From: Bradyrhizobium elkanii USDA 76
GTDB taxonomy: Bacteria > Pseudomonadota > Alphaproteobacteria > Rhizobiales > Xanthobacteraceae
Direction: 5' to 3'
DNA length: 64,000 bases
NCBI RefSeq assembly: GCF_023278185.1
Contig: NZ_CP066356.1
Location: forward strand, 7,866,001-7,930,000
Shown: piece after piece, positions 26,926 to 35,225 of the stretch
Layout of the letters: every line of letters starts with the position of its first letter
How positions within the stretch are numbered: position 1 is the stretch's first letter
The notes under the pieces: generated by a model
Database searches by the model: none
What the model was told of the DNA's origin: nothing
The model's input: the letters and a program-made list of their open reading frames with translations, nothing else
Made by a program: the position numbers and the translations under genes

Positions 26926-27339
26926 ATGCAAGCAATCCGTCACACAATCCTGGCCCTCACCCTCACTTTGACAGGCACCACTTCCATGACCGCTCCCTCC
27001 CCTGCCCAAGCTCAGGCACAAGCCCAAGTCGCCTCCACCGTCACCACCGGCGTGATGGTCATCCTCACCGCGAAAGCCGGCGTCACCCGCGATCAGGTGA
27101 TGGCCGTGATGCCGGACGAAATCCGGCAGACCGTGCAGCTCTATCTCAACGGCAAGATCCGCGAATGGTATTCGCGGTCCGACGGGCGCGGCGTGGTCTT
27201 GCTGCTCGATGCCAAGGATGCCGCCGAGGCGCACGCGATCATGGAGGGTCTGCCGTTGTCCAAGCTCGATCTGATGGATCATGAGTACATCGGGGTCGGC
27301 CCGCTGCTGCCGCTCCGCCTGCTGGTCGCCAGGCCCTGA
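26926..27339 (+). CDS. Exported small protein, muconolactone-isomerase-like fold
   Basis: A 137-residue protein with a signal peptide (MQAIRHTILALTLTLTG, cleavage near AQAQA). The mature part, GVMVILTAKAGVTRDQVMAV then IREWYSRSDGRGVVLLLD and ALEMEG-like SKLDLMDHEYIGVGPLLPL, has the length and pattern of a dimeric alpha/beta ferredoxin-fold domain such as muconolactone isomerase or YCII proteins. No catalytic residue can be assigned. The start may also be the ATG at 26917 or a GTG at 26905; I chose 26926 for its spacing from GGAG. It is divergent from the LysR gene. Confidence 0.65.
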   Translation: MQAIRHTILALTLTLTGTTSMTAPSPAQAQAQAQVASTVTTGVMVILTAKAGVTRDQVMAVMPDEIRQTVQLYLNGKIREWYSRSDGRGVVLLLDAKDAAEAHAIMEGLPLSKLDLMDHEYIGVGPLLPLRLLVARP

Positions 27340-27399
27340 GCGTCAAGATCCTGAACGCAAGCCAACCGCACCGATCGACAACCACAAGGGAATGCGCCG

Positions 27400-27894
27400 A
27401 TGCCCCCGGGCTTCAATCTTCCATTCGTCCTCAGCGTCGCCGGCGCGTTCCTGACAAGTGCTGTCGTGGCCGTCACCTACGTCTGGCCGGCGCTCCGCGC
27501 GATGCCACGTGACAACGCGCTCAGACTGCTCGCAGCGTTCCATGCGTTCAGGTTTCTGGGCATGAACTTCATGGTCGCCGGGTTCGTGTCACCGCAGTTG
27601 AGCGCGGATTTCGCCAGCGAGGTCGGATGGGGCGATTTCACCGCCGCCGGTCTCGCGCTCGTTGCCATGGCGGCGCTGTCCTGGCGCTGGTCGATCGCGA
27701 TTCCGATCGTCTGGCTCTTCAACGTCTGGGGCACGCTGGATCTGCTCAACGCCTATTACAACGGCGTGAAGATCGGTGATCCCGGCCTGTTCGGCGCCGG
27801 CATCTACATTCCGGCGCTCTACGTGCCGCTGCTGCTGGTCAGCCATGTCATGGTGTTCATGCTGCTGACGCAGGCAAAGTCGGTGGAAGCGTAG
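27400..27894 (+). CDS. Small integral membrane protein of unknown function
   Basis: A 164-residue protein with four predicted membrane helices (LPFVLSVAGAFLTSAVVAV; MNFMVAGFVSP; FTAAGLALVAMAAL with IAIPIVWLFNVWG; LYVPLLLVSHVMVFMLL). I recognise no family motif. It lies 60 bp after the exported ferredoxin-fold protein and is probably co-transcribed with it, under the divergent LysR regulator. Confidence 0.65.
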   Translation: MPPGFNLPFVLSVAGAFLTSAVVAVTYVWPALRAMPRDNALRLLAAFHAFRFLGMNFMVAGFVSPQLSADFASEVGWGDFTAAGLALVAMAALSWRWSIAIPIVWLFNVWGTLDLLNAYYNGVKIGDPGLFGAGIYIPALYVPLLLVSHVMVFMLLTQAKSVEA

Positions 27895-27911
27895 CTGCTG
27901 CATCAAACATC

Positions 27912-27937
27912 GTCGTCGCGGCGAAGGCCGGGACGAC
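27912..27937. repeat. Half copy of the 25663 inverted-repeat element
   Basis: TCGTCGCGGCGAAGGCCGGG and the following ACGAC match one arm of the element at 25663-25790. It lies between convergent genes. Confidence 0.55.
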
Positions 27938-27970
27938 AGCGCATATATGGCGCGGCCATCGCGACACATC

Positions 27971-28426
27971 TTAAAACGGCAACGCCACGCCGGTCTTGAT
28001 CTCCTTCAGGATCACGTTGGTGCGGACGTGACGGATGCCGGGAATGCGGAACATGAACTCGTCGAGGAATTTGTTGTAGGCGTCCATGTCGCGCACCACG
28101 ACGCGCAGATGATAATCGGCGTCGCCGGTGGTCGCGAAGCATTCCAGCACCTCGCGGCGCTTCATCACCCGCGCGACGAACTCGTCGACGAACTTCACGT
28201 CGTGCCGCTCCAGCGAGACGTGCAGGATCGCCGAGGTCGCAAAGCCGGCGCGCTCGCGCGCGACCAGCGCCGAATAGCCCGAGATGACGCCGGCCTCTTC
28301 CAGCGCACGGACCCGGCGCCAGCAGGCGGAGGTCGACATCCCGACGGTTTCCGCAAGCTGCTGGTTGGTGGCGCGGCCATCCTTCTGCAGTTCGGCGAGG
28401 ATTTTCTCGTCCTGCTCTTCGACCAT
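27971..28426 (-). CDS. Lrp/AsnC-family transcriptional regulator
   Basis: A 151-residue Lrp-type regulator. The N-terminal helix-turn-helix is TNQQLAETVGMSTSACWRRV, and the C-terminal RAM domain (CFATTGDADYHLRVVVRDMD, IPGIRHVRTNVILKEIKTG) binds amino acids. GGAGG lies 7 bases before the ATG at 28426, whereas the longer reading to 28540 would cover the operator. It is divergent from the indolepyruvate oxidoreductase gene, with a perfect 21-bp palindrome between them, so it should sense an amino acid or a 2-oxoacid and control that enzyme and itself. Confidence 0.93.
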   Translation of the reverse strand: MVEEQDEKILAELQKDGRATNQQLAETVGMSTSACWRRVRALEEAGVISGYSALVARERAGFATSAILHVSLERHDVKFVDEFVARVMKRREVLECFATTGDADYHLRVVVRDMDAYNKFLDEFMFRIPGIRHVRTNVILKEIKTGVALPF

Positions 28427-28439
28427 AGCGAGGCCTCCG

Positions 28440-28460
28440 ATTTGGTAGATTCTACCAAAT
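28440..28460. promoter_or_regulatory. Perfect 21-bp palindrome, likely Lrp operator
   Basis: ATTTGGTAGA-T-TCTACCAAAT is a perfect inverted repeat 13 bases upstream of the lrp start, in the divergent gap with the indolepyruvate oxidoreductase gene. A partial half-site (CCTACCA) occurs again at about 28520. Lrp dimers bind palindromes of about 15-21 bp, so self-regulation and control of the divergent gene are likely. Confidence 0.75.
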
Positions 28461-28583
28461 AGCCGTCTTCGTAGCAATCTTCTGCCGATCTTGGCTCGCC
28501 AAATGAACAGATAGGCAAGACCTACCAGGCCCACAGGCATAGCCTTGTCGGATCAGACATCGCGATTCCCGGAGGGGTCAGTC

Positions 28584-31500
28584 ATGGGCCAGATGCCGTT
28601 GCTCGACGCCTACCAGCTGTCCGAGCGCTACAGCCGCGAACATGGCCGCGTCTTCCTCACCGGCACGCAGGCGATCGTCCGCATCGCGCTCGACCAGGCG
28701 CGGCGCGACCGCGCCGCCGGGCTCAACACCGCGGGCTTCATCTCCGGCTACCGCGGCTCGCCGCTCGGCGGCGTCGATCTCGAACTGTGGAAGATCGGCG
28801 AGCAGCTCAAGGACAGCCGCATCGAATTCCTGCCCGCGGTCAATGAGGACCTCGCCGCGACCGCCGTGCTCGGCTCGCAGCAGGTCGAGACGCAGAGGGA
28901 TCGCGAGGTCGATGGCGTGTTCGCTCTGTGGTACGGCAAGGGCCCCGGCGTCGATCGCTCCGGCGATGCGCTGAAGCACGGCAATGCCTATGGCTCCTCG
29001 CCGCATGGCGGCGTGCTGGTCGTCGCCGGCGACGATCATGGCTGCGTGTCGTCCTCGATGCCGCACCAGTCCGACGTCGCCTTCATGAGCTGGTTCATGC
29101 CGACGCTGCATCCGGCCGATGTCGGCGAATATCTCGCATTCGGCGAATATGGCTACGCGCTGAGCCGCTTCTCCGGCATGTGGGTCGGCTTCAAGGCGAT
29201 CTCGGAAATCGTGGAATCCGGCGCCTCTGTCGAGCTGCGGCCGCCGCGCCGTTTCGTGCAGCCGGATTTCGCGCCGCCGTCCGGCGGCTTGCATTATCGC
29301 TGGCCGGATCTGCCGGGCCCGCAGATCGAGGAACGGCTGGAGGCGAAGAAGCACGCGGTCTACGCCTTCGCGAAAGCCAATCCGATCGACCGCCACATCT
29401 ACGACATCAAGGATGCGAGCTACGGCATCGTCACCACGGGCAAGGCGCATCTCGATCTGATGGAGGCGCTGCGGCTGGTCGGGCTCGACGAGGCGGCCTG
29501 CCGCCGCTTCGGCATCGACATCTACAAGGTCGGCATGGTGTGGCCGCTGGCGCTGCACGATGCGATGAAGTTCGTGAAGGGCAAGCGCGAGATCCTCGTC
29601 GTCGAGGAGAAGCGCGGCATCATCGAGAGCCAGTTCAAGGAGTATTTCTACGACTATCCCGGCGCCAAGCCGGAGCGGATGGTCGGCAAGCATGACGAGA
29701 GCGGCGCGCGGCTGATCTCCTGGACCGGCGAATTGTCGCCGCGGATGCTGGCCGACGTGCTGGCGCGCCGGCTCGACCCGATGTTTCCCGAGTTGCGGCT
29801 CGCCCGTCGCGTCGCCGCGCTGGTGCCCGAGAGCGACCGCGTGATCGCGGTGCCGGGCGCGACGCGCACGCCGTATTTCTGCTCGGGCTGCCCGCACAAC
29901 ACCTCGACGAAAGTGCCCGAGGGCTCCAAGGCGCTGGCCGGCATCGGCTGCCATTTCATGGCGAGCTGGATGGACCGCGAGACCTCGTCGCTGATCCAGA
30001 TGGGCGGCGAAGGCGTCAACTGGGCGGCGTCGTCGAAATTCACCGGCAACAGCCACGTGTTCCAGAATCTCGGCGAAGGCACCTATTATCACTCCGGCTC
30101 GATGGCGATCCGGCAGGCGATCGCCGCGAAAGCCAACATCACCTACAAGATCCTGTTCAACGACGCGGTGGCGATGACCGGCGGCCAGCCCGTCGACGGC
30201 CCGGTCAGCGTGCAGGCGATCGCGCACTCTGTCCGCGCCGAGGGCGTCGCGCGGATCGCGCTGGTGTCGGATGATCCCGCGCATTTCTCGCCGGCGGATC
30301 TGCCCGCCGGCGTCACCATCCATCCGCGCGAGGAGATGGACGCCGTGCAGCGCGAGCTGCGCGCGATTTCCGGCGTCACCGTGCTGATCTATCAGCAGAC
30401 CTGCGCCACCGAGAAGCGGCGGCGGCGCAAGCGCGGCACGATCGAGGATCCCGCGCGCTTCGCCTTCATCAACGACCTCGTCTGCGAAGGCTGCGGCGAC
30501 TGCTCGGTGGAATCCAACTGCCTCAGCGTCGAGCCGAAGCAGACGCCGTTCGGCCGCAAGCGCCGGATCAATCTCTCGACCTGCAACAAGGATTTTTCCT
30601 GCCTCAACGGCTTCTGCCCGAGTTTTGTGACGATCGAAGGCGGCAAGCGGCGGGCGAAGACGGCAAGCGCGATCGATCCGCTCGCGCGAGCGGCGGTGCT
30701 GCCGGTGCCGGAGCTCGCGGGGCTCCAGCGTCCCTACGATCTCCTTGTCACCGGCGTCGGCGGCACCGGCGTCATCACCGTCGGCGCGCTGATCGCGATG
30801 GCCGCGCATCTCGAGGGCCGCGGCGTCTCGGTGCTCGACTTCACCGGCTTTGCGCAGAAGTTCGGCCCCGTGCTGAGCTATCTGCGGCTGGCGGCTGCGC
30901 CCGATGCCCTGCATCAGGTGCGGATCGACCAGGGCGCGGCCGACGCGCTGATCGGTTGCGACCTCGTGGTGAGCTCGTCGGCAAAGGCATCCGGCACTTA
31001 TCGCAAGGGAATGCGCGCTGCGGTCAATATCGCCGAGATGCCGACCGGCGACGTGGTGCGATTTCGCGATGCCGACCTCGCCTCGCCGGTTCGCTTGCGC
31101 GCCATCGAGCGGGTGATCGGGTCGGGCAACCTCACCATGATCGACGCCAACGCGCTGGCCGAGCGGCTGCTCGGCGACAGCGTCTTTGCCAACATCATGA
31201 TGCTCGGCTTTGCCTGGCAGCAGGGCCTGGTGCCGGTCTCGCTGGAGGCGCTGACCCGCGCGATCGAGCTCAACGGCGTCGCGATCGAGCGCAACAGGCA
31301 GGCGCTGGCCTGGGGCCGGCTCGCCTTCGCCGATCCGGAGTTTTTGCCGAGGGCCGACGGTGCTGCGGCCAACGTACCCGAAACGCTGGCCCAGGTGATC
31401 GCGCGCCGCGCCGACTTCCTCAGGGAGTATCAGGACGCGGCTTACGCCGCGCGCTATCGGGCGACAATCGACCGCGTGCGGCGCGCAGAATCGGCGCTGG

Positions 31501-32228
31501 GCAGCAGCCGCGAACAAGGTGCGCCCCCTCTCCCGCTTGCGGGGGAGGGTCGGGGTGGGGGTTTCTCCACGAGTCACATCGCCGAGAGAGCCCCCACCCG
31601 TAGCGCATCTGTCGATGCGCTACGGCCTCCCCCGCAAGCGGGAGAGGCGGACCGAGTTCGCGGCGAGGCCAAACTCCCGCTCACCGACGCCGTGGCTCGG
31701 TCGCTGTTCAAGCTGATGGCCTACAAGGACGAATATGAGGTGGCGCGGCTGCATATGCAGTCGGGCTTCCTCGACGTGCTCAGCCAGGAGTTCGATGGCG
31801 ACTTCACGGTGCAATATCACCTTGCGCCGCCGTTCCTCCCGGCGCGGCGCGACGCACGGGGACGGCCGAAGAAGCGTGCGTTCGGCCAATGGATCCAGAC
31901 GCCGCTGCGGTTGCTCGCGCGCCTCAAGGGGCTGCGCGGTACGGCGTTCGACGTGTTCGGTTACACCGCGGAGCGCCGCGCCGAGCGCGAGCTGATCCCC
32001 TGGTATGAGGCGCTGATCGAGACCATGCTCGGCAGGCTCGACAAGACACGGCTGCCCGATCTCGTCGCGCTGGCGAAGGCGCCGATGGAGATCCGCGGCT
32101 ATGGGCCAGTAAAGGACGCCGCGATCGAAAAGACCAGGGCGGAGGTCGCGCGGCTGACCGCGCGACTTGCCTCCGCCCCGTCAGACCAAGGCGACGGCTC
32201 AGGCCGCCGCGCGGCGCTTGGCAGGTGA
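28584..32228 (+). CDS. Fused indolepyruvate ferredoxin oxidoreductase
   Basis: A 1214-residue single-chain enzyme joining the alpha and gamma parts of the 2-oxoacid:ferredoxin oxidoreductases. It decarboxylates indolepyruvate and other aryl- or branched oxoacids to acyl-CoA with thiamine diphosphate. Visible landmarks are YRGSPLGGVD near the N-terminus, GCPHN, the TPP region GIGCHFMASW...GGEGVNW, a cysteine cluster LVCEGCGDCSVESNC plus CNKDFSCLNGFC for Fe-S, and GVGGTGVITVGALI of the gamma domain. The ATG at 28584 follows GGAGGGG; a TTG at 28545 is less likely. About 50 residues near position 980-1030 are encoded by a palindromic repeat read in frame. It is regulated by the divergent lrp. Its end overlaps the symporter gene by 30 bp. 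Confidence 0.92.
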   Translation: MGQMPLLDAYQLSERYSREHGRVFLTGTQAIVRIALDQARRDRAAGLNTAGFISGYRGSPLGGVDLELWKIGEQLKDSRIEFLPAVNEDLAATAVLGSQQVETQRDREVDGVFALWYGKGPGVDRSGDALKHGNAYGSSPHGGVLVVAGDDHGCVSSSMPHQSDVAFMSWFMPTLHPADVGEYLAFGEYGYALSRFSGMWVGFKAISEIVESGASVELRPPRRFVQPDFAPPSGGLHYRWPDLPGPQIEERLEAKKHAVYAFAKANPIDRHIYDIKDASYGIVTTGKAHLDLMEALRLVGLDEAACRRFGIDIYKVGMVWPLALHDAMKFVKGKREILVVEEKRGIIESQFKEYFYDYPGAKPERMVGKHDESGARLISWTGELSPRMLADVLARRLDPMFPELRLARRVAALVPESDRVIAVPGATRTPYFCSGCPHNTSTKVPEGSKALAGIGCHFMASWMDRETSSLIQMGGEGVNWAASSKFTGNSHVFQNLGEGTYYHSGSMAIRQAIAAKANITYKILFNDAVAMTGGQPVDGPVSVQAIAHSVRAEGVARIALVSDDPAHFSPADLPAGVTIHPREEMDAVQRELRAISGVTVLIYQQTCATEKRRRRKRGTIEDPARFAFINDLVCEGCGDCSVESNCLSVEPKQTPFGRKRRINLSTCNKDFSCLNGFCPSFVTIEGGKRRAKTASAIDPLARAAVLPVPELAGLQRPYDLLVTGVGGTGVITVGALIAMAAHLEGRGVSVLDFTGFAQKFGPVLSYLRLAAAPDALHQVRIDQGAADALIGCDLVVSSSAKASGTYRKGMRAAVNIAEMPTGDVVRFRDADLASPVRLRAIERVIGSGNLTMIDANALAERLLGDSVFANIMMLGFAWQQGLVPVSLEALTRAIELNGVAIERNRQALAWGRLAFADPEFLPRADGAAANVPETLAQVIARRADFLREYQDAAYAARYRATIDRVRRAESALGSSREQGAPPLPLAGEGRGGGFSTSHIAERAPTRSASVDALRPPPQAGEADRVRGEAKLPLTDAVARSLFKLMAYKDEYEVARLHMQSGFLDVLSQEFDGDFTVQYHLAPPFLPARRDARGRPKKRAFGQWIQTPLRLLARLKGLRGTAFDVFGYTAERRAERELIPWYEALIETMLGRLDKTRLPDLVALAKAPMEIRGYGPVKDAAIEKTRAEVARLTARLASAPSDQGDGSGRRAALGR
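31527..31647. repeat. Palindromic repeat inside the oxidoreductase gene, in frame
   Basis: The 22-bp ends (starting CCTCTCCCGCTTGCGGGGG) are perfect inverted copies, and an inner hairpin GTAGCGCATC-TGTC-GATGCGCTAC is also perfect. It belongs to the same family as the intergenic elements at 37520, 49360 and 59774. Here it is translated, giving a stretch that includes APPLPLAGEGRGGG and RPPPQAGEA, which has no counterpart in the enzyme's domains. Confidence 0.88.
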
Positions 32229-33689
32229 TATCAGGCCGACCACGACGGTCGCGAGCACCGCCACGACGATGTTGAGCAGCAGCGCGCCGAGCCCGACATA
32301 GAAGCTGTAGCTGGAATCGCCGAGCGAGATGCTGGCGAGCGGCTTCAGCCCGTTGCTCCACGCCGTATACGTGCCCCAGCCGATGCCGACCGCCCAGCCG
32401 AGCAGCAGGCCTTCAGCGCGGAACCAGACGGTGAACAGCCCGAACACCAGCGCCGGCAGCGTCTGCACGATCCAGAGGCCGCCGAGCAGTTGCAGGTCGA
32501 GCGCATATTGCGTCGGCAGGAACAGGATGAAGGCGAGCGCGCCGACCTTGACCACCAGCGAGGTGATCTTCGCCACCGACGCCTCGCCCGCATGCGAGAT
32601 GTCCGGATTGACATAGGACTTCCAGACATTGCGCGTGAACAGATTGGCGGCGCCGATGCTCATCACCGCCGCCGGCACCAAGGCGCCGATCGCGATCGCC
32701 GAGAACGCAAAGCCCGCGAACCACTCGGGGAACAGCGTCTTGAACAGCATCGGCACCACGTCGTTCGGTGACGTCACCTTGATATTGGCGGCATAGGCCA
32801 TGTAGCCGAGCAGCGCGATCAGGCCGAGCAAGAGCGTATAGGCCGGCAGCAGGACCGCGTTCTTGCGGATGGTATCCGCCGACTTCGAGGCGAAGATGCC
32901 GGTCAGCGTGTGCGGATACATGAAGGCCGCGAGCGCCGAGCCGAGCGCCAGCGTCGCATAGGGCAGATATTGTGAAGGCTTCAACGTCAGGCCGGTGGCG
33001 CCGCCCTTCGCCGTGAAGGCGTCGTTGGCCGCCGCGAACACCGCGCCGTAGCCGCCGAGCTTTGCCGGCACCACGACCACGGCGGTCAGCACCACGATGT
33101 AGATCATGATGTCCTTGACGAAGGCGATCAGCGCCGGCGCCCGCAGGCCGGAGCTATAGGTATAGAGCGCGAGGATGACGAAGGCGGCGATGATCGGCAG
33201 CTCGCCTGACAGCCCCATCGCCTTGATCACGACCTCCATGCCGATCAGCTGCAGCGCGATGTAGGGCATGGTCGCGACCAGGCCGGTCAGCGCCACCGCG
33301 AGCTCGAGCGCGCGCGAGCCATAGGCGCCGTGGACGACATCGGCAGCGGTGACGTAGCCATTGGCATGCGCCTTCTTCCACAGCACCGGCATGACCGCGA
33401 ACACGAAGGGATAGACGATGATGGTGTAGGGCAGCGCGAAGAAGCCATAGGCGCCGACCGCATAGACCAGCGCCGGCACCGCGATCACGGTGTAGGCGGT
33501 GTAGAAATCGCCGCCGACCAGGAACCAGGTGATCCAGGTGCCGAACTGGCGGCCGCCGAGGCCCCATTCATCGAGATGCTCGCTGACCGGGCCGGATTTC
33601 CAGCGCGCCGCGAAGAAGCCCATCACGGTGACGAGCGCGAAGAAGAAGATGAAGACGCAGAGCGCCACCCAGGCGATATGATCGGTCAT
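32199..33689 (-). CDS. Sodium:solute symporter (monocarboxylate-type)
   Basis: A 496-residue SSS-family permease with about 13 membrane helices; examples are VALCVFIFFFALVTVMGFF at the N-terminus and LLLNIVVAVLATVVVGLI at the C-terminus. The sodium-symporter stretch GLRAPALIAFVKDIMIYIVV and the WFLVGGDFYTAYT region are typical. Because a DUF3311 gene precedes it, it resembles rhizobial MctP-like monocarboxylate uptake systems (lactate, pyruvate, alanine), but the substrate is inferred. GAGGGGA precedes the start. It is convergent with, and overlaps by 30 bp, the indolepyruvate oxidoreductase gene. Confidence 0.88.
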   Translation of the reverse strand: MTDHIAWVALCVFIFFFALVTVMGFFAARWKSGPVSEHLDEWGLGGRQFGTWITWFLVGGDFYTAYTVIAVPALVYAVGAYGFFALPYTIIVYPFVFAVMPVLWKKAHANGYVTAADVVHGAYGSRALELAVALTGLVATMPYIALQLIGMEVVIKAMGLSGELPIIAAFVILALYTYSSGLRAPALIAFVKDIMIYIVVLTAVVVVPAKLGGYGAVFAAANDAFTAKGGATGLTLKPSQYLPYATLALGSALAAFMYPHTLTGIFASKSADTIRKNAVLLPAYTLLLGLIALLGYMAYAANIKVTSPNDVVPMLFKTLFPEWFAGFAFSAIAIGALVPAAVMSIGAANLFTRNVWKSYVNPDISHAGEASVAKITSLVVKVGALAFILFLPTQYALDLQLLGGLWIVQTLPALVFGLFTVWFRAEGLLLGWAVGIGWGTYTAWSNGLKPLASISLGDSSYSFYVGLGALLLNIVVAVLATVVVGLISPAKRRAAA

Positions 33690-33699
33690 GGCTGTCCCC

Positions 33700-33885
33700 T
33701 CACCGCGTCTCGTCGGCATCAGGCCGGCGGCTGCGATAGACCAGCCAGATCAGGAGCGAGGAGATCGGCACCCAGGCGAGCTGGTACCAGTAGAAGAAGG
33801 GAAAGCCGAACAGGGAGGGCTCGACGAAATTATAGAACGGCACCCACAGCAAGCCGATGAACGGCAGCAGCAACAGAATCCACAT
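33700..33885 (-). CDS. DUF3311 small membrane protein
   Basis: A 61-residue protein with two hydrophobic segments (MWILLLLPFIGLLWVPFY; LAWVPISSLLIWLVY) around a short loop with FGFPFFYWYQ, the DUF3311 signature. Such proteins are nearly always encoded just before an SSS-family symporter and are thought to be its accessory subunit. Here it ends 10 bp before the symporter start, so the two are co-translated. Confidence 0.9.
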   Translation of the reverse strand: MWILLLLPFIGLLWVPFYNFVEPSLFGFPFFYWYQLAWVPISSLLIWLVYRSRRPDADETR

Positions 33886-34026
33886 GGCCTACTCTTTGAC
33901 GCAAGACACAAGGCGGGAGGTTCCGCTGATCATTGGCAGCGATCCAGGAACCGGTTCGTTGCGTCTAGAATCACGGTTACGGCAATGCGACGCAAAAAGA
34001 TGTGATCGTCACCTGGCGCATGCCGC

Positions 34027-34998
34027 CTATTCGGCCTTGATGCCGGCGTCCTTTATCACCTTGCGCCAGCGCGCCTCCTCGCCGGCAAAGTAGCGGTCGA
34101 GCTCGGCCGGCGGTGAGGCCACCATCACGAGGCCTTCATTGACGCTGAGCCTCTTGAAGGCCTGCGCCTGCACGGCCTTGGCTGCCGATCTGTTGAGGCG
34201 GTCGATGATGTCCGGCGGCGTGTTGGCCGGCGCGTAGAGGCCGTACCAGGATTCGGCGACATAGCCGGATGCGCCGGCTTCCGACACCGTCGGCAATTGC
34301 GGGAACGCGGCCGAGCGCTCAGCCGATGTCACCCCGATCGCGCGCAGCTGCCCGGCCTCGACCAGCGAGGCGCAGCTTGCCACCGTGGTGAACATCACCT
34401 GGATCTGGCCGCCCATCAGGTCGGTGATGGCGGGCGCCGCGCCCTTGTAGGGAACGGTGGTGAGATTGACACCGGCCATGTGCTTGAACAGTTCGCCGGC
34501 GAGATGCGCCGAGGTGCCGGTGCCATAGGTGCCGTAGGACAGCTTTTCCGGATCGGCCTTCGCGGCCGCGATCAGATCGGCAATCGACTTGATCGGCGAA
34601 GCCGGATTGACCACGACGACGTTGAACGAGCGCGCCACCAGCGCCACGGGCGCAAAATCCTTGTGCGCGTCATAGGGCAGCTTGCTGTAGAGGCTCGGAT
34701 TGACCGCGTTGGCGAAGGTCGCCATCAGCAGCGTGTAGCCGTCGGGCGGACTCGTCGCGACACTCTGCGTGCCGATGATGGTGCCCGCCCCCGGCTTGTT
34801 CTCGATGATGACGGTGACGCCGAGATCCTTCTGCATCTCCTGCGCCAGCGTCCGCGCCACGACATCGGTGCCGCCGCCCGGCGCGAACGGCACCACGATC
34901 TTGACGATGTGATCGGGATAGGCGGCGCGCGCCGGCACGTGCAGCAGGACATTTGCTGCGAGCGCGAACAGGAGTGATGCGAGAAGACGAAGCGGCAT
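34027..34998 (-). CDS. Bug-family (TctC-like) periplasmic solute-binding receptor, orphan
   Basis: A 323-residue receptor. After a signal peptide ending near ARAAYP come YPDHIVKIVVPFAPGGGTDV and VIIENKPGAGTIIG, the two ligand loops of the Bug family, then DGYTLLMATFANAVNP and the C-terminal receptor lobe. It binds a carboxylate ligand in the periplasm. No membrane components are adjacent, so it is the second orphan of this kind in the window. A palindromic repeat separates it from the LysR gene upstream. Confidence 0.9.
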   Translation of the reverse strand: MPLRLLASLLFALAANVLLHVPARAAYPDHIVKIVVPFAPGGGTDVVARTLAQEMQKDLGVTVIIENKPGAGTIIGTQSVATSPPDGYTLLMATFANAVNPSLYSKLPYDAHKDFAPVALVARSFNVVVVNPASPIKSIADLIAAAKADPEKLSYGTYGTGTSAHLAGELFKHMAGVNLTTVPYKGAAPAITDLMGGQIQVMFTTVASCASLVEAGQLRAIGVTSAERSAAFPQLPTVSEAGASGYVAESWYGLYAPANTPPDIIDRLNRSAAKAVQAQAFKRLSVNEGLVMVASPPAELDRYFAGEEARWRKVIKDAGIKAE

Positions 34999-35100
34999 GG
35001 CAGGCCCCGGCGGCAGACGGTGCCGTCTTGATACACGCGAACGCCATGCAAGGGATGCCGGGCCGTCATGACGCGCAAAAGATGCGCTGTGCTATTAGTC

Positions 35101-35203
35101 CCGTCATCCTGAGGAGCGCGTAGCGCGTCTCGAAGGATGCACGGCCCGTTCTCTGGCCGATTCATCCTTCGAGGCTCGCTCCGCTCGCACCTCAGGATGA
35201 CGG
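35101..35203. repeat. Palindromic repeat (CCGTCATCCTGAGG family)
   Basis: The ends CCGTCATCCTGAGG and CCTCAGGATGACGG are perfect inverted copies, with inner matching blocks CGAAGGATG and CATCCTTCG. The same element occurs at 52184, 55352 and 63855 and in part at 47189. Confidence 0.85.
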
Positions 35204-35225
35204 ACTTGAAGTATCGCGCAACGCC

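Noticed and set aside
28578..31577. A 999-codon open frame on the minus strand
   Set aside because: It is antisense to the indolepyruvate oxidoreductase gene and shows no domain; the plus frame carries the TPP and Fe-S motifs.
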